NCBI GenBank assembly: GCA_021568835.1
Contig: JAKGSH010000003.1
Span: forward strand, 224,930-288,929
From: Streptomyces sp. Tue 6430
Lineage (GTDB): Bacteria; Actinomycetota; Actinomycetes; Streptomycetales; Streptomycetaceae
Direction: 5' to 3'
DNA: 64,000 nt
The notes beneath the pieces were generated by a model. It searched no databases and was not told the origin of the DNA. It was given only the letters and a program-made list of their open reading frames with translations. This document shows positions 46,597-56,972 of the stretch, piece by piece. How positions within the stretch are numbered: the stretch's first letter is position 1; every line of letters starts with the position of its first letter. A program made the translations under genes and the position numbers.

Positions 46597-48124
46597 TCAC
46601 CGCCGGCGCCGCGCGTCCTCGCTGTCGCCGTCGGGCCGGCCGCCCCGGTAGAGGCGGGCCGGGTCGACGAGCACCACCTGTCCGTCGGCTTCGGCCGCGT
46701 GGAGCGCGGGAGTGAAGCCGACACCGCTGTAACAGGCGGGACGGGCGCGGGTGACGTCCTCGTCGCGGGCGGCGAGCAGCGTGAGGCGGCGGACGTGCTC
46801 CAGGTGGTGCAGGTCCATGACCTCGTCCCGGCGCGCCAGCCCCACCGACAGCAGAGGCCCGGGACGGGCGTCCGCACGGCCGCGTACGACGACATCGGCT
46901 TCCACGTCCGGACCGGCGCGTTGCTCCGGATCGGAGAGCGAGCCGTGGGCCGCCGACACGGGGAGCGCGCCGAAAACGCCCCGGTCGGCGAAGTCCAGGA
47001 CCCAGTCCCGGCAGATCTGCGCGAAGTGGGTGCCGGCCACCGCGGAGTCGAAGACGGGACGTGCGCGTCGCCAGACCTCGACGGCGTCCTGCTGTTCCAG
47101 CGCCGAGCGCAGGGGCCGAACGGCTGCGTGTTCGAAGGCGAGCAGCGGCTCCGCGATACGCAGCCGGACCAGGTTCGGCCGGAAGGCGTCGGGTTCGCCG
47201 TACAGCAGGCCGTTCGCCCGCAGGAGCGCCAGACAGTGCGAGGCGTCGGTGAGCGGAGTGCCGAGACACTCCGCGATCTCGCCCTGTGTCGAGCAGCCCG
47301 AGGCGATGGCGGCGAGCGCGGAGTGGCACAGCGCGCGGTCCCCCTGGTCGGTTTCCTCCTGCAGCAGGTGATGTGGCTCCAGGTACAAGGGGGTCCGGGG
47401 GTTGAGGACGGTTCTGCACACCCAGGCGTCGAAGTCGTCCCGCCGCCGGGGATGTCGTCCGCCGTGTAGCGCCGGTAGGCGGGGTTCCGCCCACGACGGC
47501 GTGGACCGGCAGGGCGAGGCGGGGGTCGTCGATGCCCCAGAACCGCGCGGCCTGCCGGAAGTCCAGCGGACGGAGGGCGAGTTCCAGGTCGGCCAGGCCG
47601 TGCAGCGGTGCGGCCGCGCCGAACAGCCGGTGCATCATGGTCAGGGAACTGCCGCTGAGCAGCAGGCGGGTACGGTTCTCCCGCCCCGTTTCGCGCAGCC
47701 GCCGGTAGGCGCTGTGGAGGACGGAGGGAAGTTCGGGGCTCTGCCGTACCAGGTCGGGGAACTCGTCGATGACGACCGGCACGGGCCGCCCCCGCTCGCC
47801 CAGCGCGAGCAGCGCGTCGACGGCGTCCTCCCATCGGGGCGGGCGACCGGGCGGCGCTTCGCCCGTGTACCGGGCGAGCTCGTCGCCGAGGCGGTGCAGG
47901 GACTCGGCCCGGGCCGCCTGCTGCGCCCCGAAACAGAAGCCGCCCAGGGCGGCGGTGAGTGCCTTCAGGAGGTGCGTCTTCCCCTGCCGCAGCCGTCCCG
48001 ACACGACCCCGAGTCCGGCACCGGGCCGGGCGTCACAGGCGAACGCGACGAGCGCGTCCCACTCGGCGTCGCGGTCGAACACCGTCTCCGGCTTCGCGGG
48101 GCGGGAAACGTCGAACGGCGACAC
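46597..48124 (-). CDS. Archaeal-type AAA ATPase with DUF234-like end
   Basis: GTG at 48124 after GAGGGGAG gives VSPFDVSRPAKPETVFDRDA. Walker A is SGRLRQGKTHLLKALTAA, Walker B VPVVIDEFPDLV, and a sensor-like LLLSGSSLTMMHRLF follows. After two frame shifts (near 47490 and 47425) the C-terminal half has a winged-helix region (GCSTQGEIAECLGTPLTDAS) and an endonuclease-like DUF234 part (ADVVVRGRADARPGPLL, LARRDEVMDLHHLEHVRRLT). About 508 residues. The family is found widely with mobile or stress loci; its substrate (nucleic acid or protein) is unclear. Confidence 0.75.
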
Positions 48125-48622
48125 GGCCGCTCCCCTCGCTCGGCAGCACTCCTGCCACCAGTACAACCTCGAATGCCGGACGCCGCGACACGCGCGGACA
48201 CCCACCCGGCGGGTGCCGCCTTCGGCAGCCGGTTCAGCCCCCGGACCGTTCCCCGCGGATCCGGGGGCTCACGCCCTGATACCCGTGAGCGGGAGGGACG
48301 CCGTCCGGCGGGCAAAGCCGGTGGCGGGGGCTACGGGAAGAGCCGAGGCACGGGAGGGCCGCCGCACGCGGTGGCCGGGAGCAGAGCGTCGCGGGCCACG
48401 GCCGTCCGGCGCTGATCGGCGTCGTGCGGTCGGGCGCCGTCCGTGCCCCGGCCGGTGGGGGCGCCCCGGCGGGGGTTCGTCGCCTCCCGACGCCCCGAGC
48501 CCGTACTCCATCCTCGAGAGCGCGCCTCGCAGCGGTGCGCATCCGTTCCCCGCAGGAGTGAGGATGGGATGACGGGGCGCGCTCGTCGCCACCGTGTCCC
48601 TCCGGGACGAGGAGGTCGGATC
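48125..48622. other. Divergent promoter region without gene
   Basis: 498 bases between the ATPase and the phosphoribosyltransferase fusion. It contains GTCCCTCCGGGAC (48596-48608), a 5-bp inverted repeat just before the downstream ribosome binding site. Otherwise nothing recognisable. Confidence 0.35.
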
Positions 48623-49951
48623 GTGTTCTTCCTGGATCGTCGTGATGCCGGCCGGAAACTCGCCGCCCGGCTCGGGCACCTGAAAGGGACCGAGGTGGTG
48701 GTGCTGGGCCTGCCCCGTGGCGGGGTTCCGGTCGCGGTGGAAGTCGCCGAGGCGCTCGGCGCGCCGCTGGACGTGTGCCTGGTGCGGAAGCTGGGGGTGC
48801 CCTTCCAGCCGGAACTGGGGATGGGCGCGATCGGTGAGGGCGGGGTGCGCGTGATCAACGACGACGTGGTGCGCACGGCGCGTGTCACCCCCGAGGAACT
48901 GGCCGAGGTCGAAGCCCGTGAGCGGGAGGTGCTGGACACGCGTGCCCGGCGCTACCGGGGTGGGCGGGAGCCGGTCGGGCTGCGGGGCCGCACCGTGCTG
49001 GTGGTCGACGACGGGGTGGCCACGGGGTCGACGGCGCGCGCGGCCTGCCGGATCGCCCGGGCCCGCGGGGCGGCACGGATCGTGCTGGCGGTCCCCGTGG
49101 CACCGCACGACTGGACCGCGCGGCTCGGCGAGGACGCCGACGAACTGGTGTGCCCGCACACCCCGCGGGACTTCTTCGCCGTCGGACAGTTCTACGCGGA
49201 TTTCGACCAGACCGAGGACGACGAGGTCGTCGCCTGTATGGAAGCGGAGCTCGCCCGCGCCGTGAGCACCCGCCGGACCGGGCGGCGTCACGTCGTGCCC
49301 GAGGACCGGGAGGTGGGCGTCCGGGCCGGCGCGGTGGTGCTGCGTGGGCGGTTGACCGTGCCCGAGGACGCGGCCGGGGTGGTGCTGTTCGCGCACGGGA
49401 GCGGCAGCAGCCGGCACAGCCCGCGCAACCGGTTCGTCGCGGCCGGGCTGAACCGGGCGGGGCTGGGCACCCTGGTGTTCGACCTGCTCACCGAGGAGGA
49501 GGAGATCCACCGGGCCAACGTGTTCGACACCGGGCTGCTGGCCCGGCGTCTGGCGGACGCCACCGCCTGGCTGCGCGGACGGCCCGGGACCGAGGAGCCG
49601 GCGGTCGGGTACTTCGGCGCCAGCACCGGTGCCGCGGCCGCTCTGTGGGCGGCCGCCGAGCCGGGCGCGAGGATCGCCGCGGTCGTTTCCCGGGGCGGCA
49701 GGCCCGACCTGGCCGGGCCGCGGCTGCCGGCGGTGACAGCGCCCACGCTGCTGATCGTCGGAGGCCACGATCAGCTGGTGCTCGACCTCAACCGCGAGGC
49801 CCAGGCCCGGCTGCGTTGCGAGAACCGGCTGGCGGTCGTCCCCGGCGCCACCCACCTGTTCGAGGAGCCCGGCGCCCTGGAGCAGGTCACGGAGCTGGCC
49901 GGGGGCTGGTTCACCGATCACATGGCCCCGGTTCCGCACACCGCGACGTGA
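48623..49951 (+). CDS. Phosphoribosyltransferase-alpha/beta hydrolase fusion
   Basis: GTG at 48623 follows GAGGAGG and gives 442 residues. Residues 1-215 form a type I phosphoribosyltransferase: VVLGLPRGGVPVAVEVAEAL and the PRPP loop TVLVVDDGVATGSTARAACR. Residues 230-442 form a dienelactone-hydrolase-like alpha/beta hydrolase: VVLFAHGSGSSRHSPRNRFV, nucleophile Ser in GYFGASTGAAAAL, Asp in VGGHDQLVL and His in PGATHLFEEPG. Both catalytic sets look complete. The fused pair occurs in actinobacterial stress regions next to universal stress genes; the combined reaction is unknown. A hairpin follows the stop. Confidence 0.8.
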   Translation: MFFLDRRDAGRKLAARLGHLKGTEVVVLGLPRGGVPVAVEVAEALGAPLDVCLVRKLGVPFQPELGMGAIGEGGVRVINDDVVRTARVTPEELAEVEAREREVLDTRARRYRGGREPVGLRGRTVLVVDDGVATGSTARAACRIARARGAARIVLAVPVAPHDWTARLGEDADELVCPHTPRDFFAVGQFYADFDQTEDDEVVACMEAELARAVSTRRTGRRHVVPEDREVGVRAGAVVLRGRLTVPEDAAGVVLFAHGSGSSRHSPRNRFVAAGLNRAGLGTLVFDLLTEEEEIHRANVFDTGLLARRLADATAWLRGRPGTEEPAVGYFGASTGAAAALWAAAEPGARIAAVVSRGGRPDLAGPRLPAVTAPTLLIVGGHDQLVLDLNREAQARLRCENRLAVVPGATHLFEEPGALEQVTELAGGWFTDHMAPVPHTAT

Positions 49952-49955
49952 GGGA

Positions 49956-49973
49956 CGCGGGCGGAAGCCCGCG
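49956..49973 (+). terminator. Short hairpin after the fusion gene
   Basis: CGCGGGC-ggaa-GCCCGCG, five bases after the stop codon. Confidence 0.6.
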
Positions 49974-50127
49974 GCGACGGCGTGGAGGGCCGGGACGACG
50001 GCGACGGGAGCGAAGGAAGGCTCCGGTCGACGGCATCGGTCGACGGCACGGCGGTGAACACCGAGACGGCGGCCCCGCCCGGCGGCCGCCCCTGGCCGGG
50101 CCCGAGCGCCCCGTGTTACGAAGGACC

Positions 50128-51716
50128 ATGTCTGCGCGCGAGGGGAACCCCGGACGTCGTTCCTACGACGTCGTCATCGTCGGCGGCGGTCACAACGGGC
50201 TGGTCGCCGCCGCCTACCTGGCGCGGGCCGGGCGGTCCGTGCTGGTGCTGGAGCGGCTGGACCATGCCGGGGGCGCCGCCGTCTCCACCGGCCGTTCGCC
50301 GGCGTGGACGCCCGGCTGTCGCGCTACTCGTACCTGGTCAGCCTGCTGCCGTCGAAGATCGTGCGGGACCTCGGGCTGGACTTCCGGGTCCGCAGGCGCA
50401 CCATCTCCTCCTACACGCCCGTGGAGCGCGACGGGCGGCCGACCGGGCTGCTCGTGGGCGGCGGCGAGGCGCGCACCCGCGAGGCGTTCGCGCGGCTGAC
50501 CGGCGGCGAGCGGGAGTACGCGGCCTGGCGGCGCTTCTACGGCAGGACCGGGCGCCTCGCCGGACGGGTCTTCCCGACGCTCACCGAACCACTGCCCACC
50601 CGCGAGGAGTTGCGCCGGCGCGTCGACGACGAGGAGGCCTGGCGGATGGTCTTCGAGGAGCCCCTCGGCGTCGCCGTCGAGGAGCACTTCGCGGACGACC
50701 TGGTGCGGGGCGTCGTCCTGACGGACGCGCTGATCGGCACCTTCGCCGACGCCCACGACGCCTCCCTCAAGCAGAACCGCTGCTTCCTCTACCACGTGAT
50801 CGGCGGCGGCACCGGCGCCTGGGACGTGCCCGTCGGAGGGATGGGGGCGCTCACCGACGCCCTGGCCGACGCCGCCCGGAGCGCGGGCGCCGTCCTCGCC
50901 ACCGGGCACGAGGCCGTCCGGATCGACACCGACGGCCGCGGCGCCGAGGTCGTCCACCGCACCGCCGACGGCGAGGGCGTCACCGCCGCCCGGCACGTCC
51001 TCGTCAACGCCTCTCCGCAGGCGCTCGCCGCCCTCACCGGGGACACCCGCCGGCCCCCGCCGAGGGCGCCCAGCTCAAGGTGAACATGCTGCTGAGCCGG
51101 CTGCCCCGGCTCCGCGACACCTCCGTCGACCCGCGCGAGGCCTTCGCCGGCACCTTCCACATCGCCGAGGGCTACGCCCAACTGGCCGCCGCCCACGCCC
51201 AGTCCGCGGCCGGCGACCTGCCCGCCGCCCGCCGTCGGAGATCTACTGCCACTCCCTGACCGACCCGACGATCCTCGGCCCGGACCTGGCCCGGCGCGGC
51301 TGCCAGACGCTCACCCTGTTCGGCCTGCACACCCCCGCCCGGCTGTTCGAACGGGACAACGACGCCGTACGCGAGGAGCTGCTCGGGGCCACCCTCGCCC
51401 AACTCGACGCGCACCTCGCCGAGCCGCTCGCCGACTGCCTGGCCACCGACGCCGACGGCCGCCCCTGCATCGAGGCGAAGACCCCGCTGGACCTGGAGCG
51501 CGACCTCGGGCTGCCCGGCGGCCACATCTTCCACCGCGACCTGGCCTGGCCGTACGCCCAGGAGGGCGCCGGCCGCTGGGGTGTCGGGACCGCGCACGCC
51601 AACGTGCTGCTGTGCGGCGCCGGCGCGGTGCGCGGGGAGGGGTCAGCGGGGTGCCGGGGCACAACGCGGCGATGGCGGTCCTGGAGGACCTCGCCGGACG
51701 AGACCTCGCCGGATGA
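50128..51716 (+). CDS. FAD-dependent phytoene-desaturase-like oxidoreductase
   Basis: ATG at 50128 after AAGGA gives MSAREGNPGRRSYDVVIVGG, then GHNGLVAAAYLARAG, the FAD-binding GxGxxG of CrtI/amine-oxidase-type enzymes. Continuation across four or so single-base shifts is clear: LSRYSYLVSLLPSKIVRDLG, GGTGAWDVPVGGMGALTDAL, QLKVNMLLSRLPRLRD, then SEIYCHSLTDPTILGPDLAR, and a C-terminal GVPGHNAAMAVLEDLAG. Corrected length is about 530 residues. It would desaturate or isomerise a polyisoprenoid or oxidise another lipid-like substrate; no carotenoid genes are adjacent, so the substrate is open. Confidence 0.75.
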
Positions 51717-51771
51717 GGCCTCGCGGGACGAACCCCTCCCGCCCGGCGGGGTCCGGTTCCGGGGCGGCCGT

Positions 51772-52395
51772 TCAGGACCGCATGCCCCCGTCCACCCGCA
51801 GCACCGTCCCGGTGACGTAGGACGCGCGGTCGCTCAGCAGCCACGCCGCGGCCTCGGCGATCTCCGCGGGGTCGGCGCCGCGGCCCAGCGGGGTCTGCGC
51901 GTTGAGCCGGTCCACGATGCCGGGGGTGGCCTCCTCCCAGGCGTCGATCATCTCGGTCATCGTGGTGCCGGGAGCGATGGCGTTGACGCGGATGCCCTCG
52001 GGGCCGTACGTCATGGCCGCCGAGGCGGTGAGGCTGTTCAGGGCACGCTTCGCCGCCCCGTACGCCGGGAGCGCGGGGTTGCCCATCAGGCTGCCGACGC
52101 TGGAGGTGTTCACGATCGCCCCGCTGCCCGCGGTGGCCCGGATGGCGGCGATCTCGGCGTTCATGGCCACCCAGGGGCCCTTGAGGTCGACCGCGAGGAC
52201 GTGGTCGAACTCGGCCTCCGTGAGCTGGTCCATCGGGCCGGGCCGCTGGATCGCCGCCGCGTTGTTGAAGGCGACGTCGAGCCTGCCGTACAGCTCCACG
52301 GCCCGGTCGACGGCGGCCCGGACGCTCGCCGGGTCGGCCAGGTCGCAGCGGACGTGGTCGGCGGTGCCGCCCGCGGCCCGGACCGCCTCGCCCAC
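51772..52395 (-). pseudogene. Short-chain dehydrogenase lacking its cofactor-binding N terminus
   Basis: From GTG 52395 the frame reads VGEAVRAAGGTADHVRCDLA and then a normal SDR: NNAAAIQRPGPM, Ser in IVNTSSVGSLMGN, YGAAKRALNSL (YxxxK) and RVNAIAPGTTMTEM. About 40 residues carrying the TGxxxGIG dinucleotide loop are missing. The sequence upstream runs straight into the divergent acyl-CoA ligase gene (start 52520) without any trace of it, apart from a possible LADR just before. The enzyme could not bind NAD(P) normally, so I treat it as 5'-truncated. Confidence 0.65.
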
Positions 52396-52519
52396 GGTGC
52401 CGGTCGGCCAGGAACGGCCCGGACCGCCCGCAGGACGGGCGCGGGGCGGACCGGGCGCGGGTACGTTCCCGCTCCGCCGGGCTTGACCTGCCCCGGCGGC
52501 GAGCCGAGGATCATGTGCC

Positions 52520-54015
52520 ATGACGCCCGGACACGGCAGCACCGTCGACGGGGTGCTGCGCCGCAGCGCCCGACGCACTCCCGCACGCGTCGCGGTGGAG
52601 TACCGCGACCGCAGCTGGACCTACGGGGAACTCGACGAGGCGGTCTCCCGCGCGGCGGGCGTCCTGCTCGGCCGGGGCCTCGCCCCCGGCGACCGGGTGG
52701 CCGCCTACGGCCACAACTCCGACGCCTACCTCATCGCGTTCCTCGCCTGCGCCCGCGCCGGCCTGGTGCACGTCCCGTCAACCAGAACCTCACCGGCGAC
52801 GACCTCGCCTACCTCGTCGGCCAGTCGGGCAGCACCCTGGTCCTCACCGACCCCGGCCTCGCCGGCCGGCTCCCCGACGGCGTGCGGACGCTGCCGCTGC
52901 GCGACGCCGACGACTCGCTCCTCGCCCTGCTGGCGGCCGCCCCCGCCCACGACGGCCCGAGCCGCGCTCCGAGGACCTGGTCCAGCTCCTCTACACCTCC
53001 GGCACGACGGCCCTCCCCAAGGGCGCGATGATGACGCACCGCGCCCTGGTCCACGAGTACCTCAGCGCGATCACCGCCCTCGACCTGAGCGCCGGCGACC
53101 GCCCCGCGCACTCGCTGCCCTCTACCACTCGGCGCAGATGCACGTCTTCCTGCTCCCGTACCTCGCGGTGGGCGCCACCAACGTCATCCTCGACGCACCC
53201 GACGGCGACCACCTGTTCGACCTGATCGAGGCGGGCCGGATCGACAGCGTCTTCGCCCCGCCCACCGTGTGGATCGGCCTGACCAACCGGCCCGACTTCG
53301 CCACCCGCGACCTCGGCGGGCTGCGCAAGGCGTACTACGGGGCGTCGGTCATGCCGGTACCGGTCCTGGAACGGCTGCGCGAGCGCCTGCCGGAGCTCGC
53401 CTTCTACAACTGCTTCGGGCAGAGCGAGATCGGCCCCCTCGCCACCGTCCTGGCCCCGACGAGCACAAGGGCCGCATGGACTCCTGCGGACGCACCGTCC
53501 TGTTCGTGGACGCGCGCGTGGTCGACGGCGACGGCGAGGACGTACCCGACGGCACACCGGGCGAGATCGTCTACCGCTCCCCGCAGCTGTGCGAGGGCTA
53601 CTGGGACAAGCCCGAGGAGACCGCCGAGGCCTTCCGCGACGGCTGGTTCCACTCCGGCGACCTCGCCGTACGGGACGCCCACGGCTACTTCACGATCGTC
53701 GACCGGGTGAAGGACGTCATCAACTCCGGTGGCGTCCTGGTCGCCTCGCGGCAGGTCGAGGACGTCCTCTACACGCACGAGGCCGTCGCCGAGGCCGCCG
53801 TGGTCGGCCTGCCCGACGAGAAGTGGATCGAGGCCGTCACCGCGGTCGTCGTCCCCCGCGGCGAGGTCACGGAGGACGAACTCGTCGCCCACGCCCGCGA
53901 GAGGCTCGCCGCGTTCAAGGCGCCCAAGCGGGTGCTGTTCGTGGACGGACTGCCGCGCAACGCCAGCGGGAAGATCCTCAAGCGGGAGCTGCGCGACCGC
54001 TTCTCCGGAGCGTAG
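52520..54015 (+). CDS. Acyl-CoA synthetase (AMP-forming), several frame breaks
   Basis: ATG at 52520 gives MTPGHGSTVDGVLRRSARRT. ANL signatures are readable across at least four single-base shifts (near 52780, 52965, 53115 and 53460): VNQNLTGDDLAYLVGQSGS, P-loop [70 protein letters not shown] and the final Lys in [12 protein letters not shown]. About 500 residues. The short P-loop form SGTTALPKG is typical of FadD-type enzymes. The truncated SDR lies divergently upstream and paaK converges from the right. Confidence 0.75.
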
Positions 54016-54083
54016 GCGCGCAGCCGCGTCCCTCCGGCCGTCCGGTCCCCGGCCGTCCCTGACCGTCCCGTTGCCCGGCCGCC

Positions 54084-55382
54084 CTACCCGCGCGGGCGCA
54101 GGTCGACGATCCGGCGGATCTTCCCCACCGACCGCTCCAGCGACTCCGGGTCCACGACCTCGACGGCCACCGAGACCCCGACACCGTCCTTCACGGCCGC
54201 CGCGATCGAACGGGCGGCCGTGTCACGGTCCCCGGGCGAGGCGTCGGGACGGGCCTCGGCGCGGACCGTGAGGGCGTCGAGGCGGCCCTCACGGGTCAGC
54301 CGCAGCTGGAAGTGCGGGGCCACGCCGGGGGTGCGCAGCACGATCTCCTCGATCTGGGTGGGGAAGAGGTTCACCCCGCGCAGGATCACCAGGTCGTCAC
54401 TGCGGCCGGTCACCTTCCGCATCCGCCGGAACTCCCGTGCCGTGCCCGGCAGCAGCCGGGTCAGGTCCCGGGTCCGGTACCGCACCACGGGCATCGCCTC
54501 CTTGGTGAGCGAGGTGAACACCAGCTCGCCCTCCTCGCCCTCCGGCAGCACCTCGCCGGTGAACGGGTCGACGATCTCCGGGTAGAAGTGGTCCTCCCAG
54601 ACGTGCAGCCCGTCCTTGGTCTCCACGCACTCCTGGGCGACACCGGGGCCGATCACCTCCGACAGCCCGTATATGTCGACCGCGTCGATCGCGAACCGCT
54701 CCTCGATCTCCCGGCGCATCTCCTCCGTCCACGGCTCGGCGCCGAAGATCCCCACCCGCAGGGAGGTGCCGCGGGGATCGACGCCCTGCCGCTCGAACTC
54801 GTCGAGCAGCGTGAGCATGTAGGACGGGGTCACCATGATGATCCCCGGCTTCAGGTCCTGGATCAGCTGGACCTGACGCGACGTCATGCCGCCGGACGCC
54901 GGGACGACCGTGCAGCCGAGCCGTTCGGCGCCGTAGTGGGCGCCCAGGCCGCCGGTGAACAGGCCGTAGCCGTACGCCACGTGGACCGTGTCGCCGGGGC
55001 GTCCGCCCGCCGCGCGGATCGAGCGGGCCACCATGTCCGCCCACAGGGACAGGTCGTTCTCCGTGTACCCGACGACGGTGGGACGGCCGGTGGTGCCGCT
55101 GGAGGCGTGGATGCGCCGGATCCGCTCGCGCGGCACGGCGAACATCCCGTACGGGTAGTTCTCCCGCAGGTCGGCCTTGGTGGTGAAGGGGAACCGGGAC
55201 AGGTCGGCGAGTTCGCGGCAGTCGTCGGGGTGGACCCCCGCCTTGTCGAACGAGTCACGGTAGAACGGGACATGGGCGTACGCGTGCCGCAACGAGGAGC
55301 GCAGACGCTCCAGTTGGAGCGCGCGCAGCGCGTCCAGGCCGAGCCGTTCGCCCTCGTCCCGCAGGTCCCTCGCCGTCACCAC
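54084..55382 (-). CDS. paaK: Phenylacetate-CoA ligase
   Basis: Intact, about 432 residues. AGGAGG at 55388-55393 makes GTG 55382 the best start; the GTG at 55388 overlaps that site. PaaK landmarks: ALQLERLRSSLRHAYAHVPF, YRDSFDKAG, P-loop IHASSGTTGRPTVVGYTEND, YGYGLFTGGLGAHYGAERLG, GAEPWTEEMRREIEERF, DIYGLSEVIGPGVAQECVE and TGRSDDLVILRGVNLFPTQI. It activates phenylacetate to phenylacetyl-CoA with ATP. The paaABCDE ring-epoxidation genes are not in the window, so it may act with distant genes or on related aryl acids. Confidence 0.9.
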   Translation of the reverse strand: MVTARDLRDEGERLGLDALRALQLERLRSSLRHAYAHVPFYRDSFDKAGVHPDDCRELADLSRFPFTTKADLRENYPYGMFAVPRERIRRIHASSGTTGRPTVVGYTENDLSLWADMVARSIRAAGGRPGDTVHVAYGYGLFTGGLGAHYGAERLGCTVVPASGGMTSRQVQLIQDLKPGIIMVTPSYMLTLLDEFERQGVDPRGTSLRVGIFGAEPWTEEMRREIEERFAIDAVDIYGLSEVIGPGVAQECVETKDGLHVWEDHFYPEIVDPFTGEVLPEGEEGELVFTSLTKEAMPVVRYRTRDLTRLLPGTAREFRRMRKVTGRSDDLVILRGVNLFPTQIEEIVLRTPGVAPHFQLRLTREGRLDALTVRAEARPDASPGDRDTAARSIAAAVKDGVGVSVAVEVVDPESLERSVGKIRRIVDLRPRG

Positions 55383-55548
55383 GGACACCTCCTCGCCGAC
55401 CGTACCGATCCGGACGACCGATCATTCGGTCGACGCCTCACGGGCCATTGATCCAGACGCGCACCGGTGAGGCAAGGGGCCGGGCCGTACTTTCGGGACC
55501 TCGGAGAACACCGTTGCGTCCGGCCCCGGCCGGCCCCAGGATGCGGGC

Positions 55549-56415
55549 ATGCCGATCTTCACCGCACCCGACGGGACCCCGCTCGCCTATCACGTCCGGG
55601 GCGAGGGCGAGCCCCTCGTCGTCCTGCCCGGCGGCCCGATGCGGGCCTCGGAGTACCTCGGCGACCTCGGTGGCCTCGCCGCCCGCCGCCGGCTGATCCT
55701 GCTCGACCTGCGCGGCACCGGCGACTCCTCGGCCCCGGCGGACCCGGCGACGTACCGCTGCGACCGCCAGGTCGAGGACGTGGAGGCGCTGCGGGTCCAT
55801 CTCGGCCTCGAGCGGATGGACCTCCTGGCGCACTCGGCGGGCGGCAGCCTCGCCCTGCTCTACGCGGCCCGCCACCCCCGGCGCGTGGCCCGGCTCGTCC
55901 TCGTGACCGTCATCCCCCGTGTCCTGGGCCGGCCGGCCGGCCCCGGGGAACGGCTGGCGGCGGCACGGCTGCGCGCGGACGAGCCGTGGTTCACGACGGC
56001 CTTCCCCGCCTTCGAGGCCTGGACGGCCGGCGGGGAGGACGTCGACCTCACGGCCGTCGACGCCTTCTTCTACGGCCGCTGGGACGACACCGCCCGTGCC
56101 CACGCGGCCGCCGCGGACGAGCAGACCAACGAGGAGGCCGAGGGCCGCTTCCACGACCCGGCCGCCTACGACCCGCCCGCCCTGCGGGCCGCCCTCGCCG
56201 GCGTCGACGCCCCCGTGCTCGTGCTCGCGGGCGAACTGGACGGCGGCCCCCGCCCGGAACCGGCCCGGCTCGTCGCCGACGCCTTCCCCCACGCCGAATT
56301 CGCCGTACAGCCCGGCGCCGCCCACTACCCGTGGCTGGACGACCCGGCGTGGTTCACCGCCCGCACCGAGGCCTTCCTGGCCGGCGAGGCGTCGCCTCCG
56401 GCCGCGGCGGAGTAG
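55549..56415 (+). CDS. Alpha/beta hydrolase, proline-iminopeptidase-like
   Basis: 288 residues from ATG 55549. Oxyanion motif LPGGP (residues about 26-30), nucleophile Ser in LLAHSAGGSLALLYAA, acid in VLVLAGELDGGPRPEP and His near the end in GAAHYPWLDDP. The GGP and Trp-rich cap (FPAFEAWTAGGEDVDL) are typical of S33-type peptidases and related esterases. Cytosolic. Natural substrate unknown. The paaK promoter region lies between it and the divergent gene. Confidence 0.8.
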   Translation: MPIFTAPDGTPLAYHVRGEGEPLVVLPGGPMRASEYLGDLGGLAARRRLILLDLRGTGDSSAPADPATYRCDRQVEDVEALRVHLGLERMDLLAHSAGGSLALLYAARHPRRVARLVLVTVIPRVLGRPAGPGERLAAARLRADEPWFTTAFPAFEAWTAGGEDVDLTAVDAFFYGRWDDTARAHAAAADEQTNEEAEGRFHDPAAYDPPALRAALAGVDAPVLVLAGELDGGPRPEPARLVADAFPHAEFAVQPGAAHYPWLDDPAWFTARTEAFLAGEASPPAAAE

Positions 56416-56569
56416 CCCCGCGCCCGCCCGCGACGGCGGGGCGCGGTCCTGGTCCGTGCGGCTCGGGGAACGCCGCCGCAGTCCGCGAAGGTCCCCCTCA
56501 CGTGCCCTGTCGGCGCCGGGGACCGGTCGCTAGGCTGGCCGCGGACGACGAACCGGGAGGAGCACGGAC

Positions 56570-56812
56570 GTGGCCGAGAGCACGATCCAGCAGCAGCCGC
56601 TCGCGAGCTGGGACAAGCCGGAGCTGGACCTCAGCAACGCCGAGTGGCGGTCCGGCAGCCGGGGCCGGGGTGATGTCCAGATCGCCTTCGTCGAGGGATT
56701 CGTCGCGATGCGCAACAGCGGCCGCCCCGAGAACCCTTCCCTGATCTTCACGCCCGCCGAGTGGGGCGCGTTCGTCTCGGGGGCACGCGAGGGGGAGTTC
56801 GACCTGACCTGA
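56570..56812 (+). CDS. DUF397 family protein
   Basis: 80 residues from GTG 56570 after GGGAGGAG. It has the DUF397 core (NAEWRSGSRGRGDVQIAFVE, AMRNSGRPENPSLIFTPAEW, then FVSGAREGEFDL). In Streptomyces these small proteins usually pair with an XRE-type regulator as an antagonist or partner; none is adjacent here, so it is an orphan. Confidence 0.85.
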   Translation: MAESTIQQQPLASWDKPELDLSNAEWRSGSRGRGDVQIAFVEGFVAMRNSGRPENPSLIFTPAEWGAFVSGAREGEFDLT

Positions 56813-56972
56813 GTCCCGCCGGCCGCGCCGTCCCGCCCGTCCCCGCGGCGGGCCGAACCGGCGGTGTGGGCCCTCGTTTTCCGGACACGCGACCGGGGAG
56901 AGCCGGCCGGGGCCGACGCCTGAGCCAGGCTGGCCCCAGCAGGACGACGTTCGTCTCCCGGAGGTGAGGACC

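Noticed and set aside
44990..48205. Open frame of over 1000 codons on the minus strand across two stress-protein genes
   Set aside because: It is antisense to clearly conserved universal stress proteins, has Arg/Pro/Ala-rich random composition there and exists only because of the GC bias. Only its 5' part overlaps the real ATPase gene.
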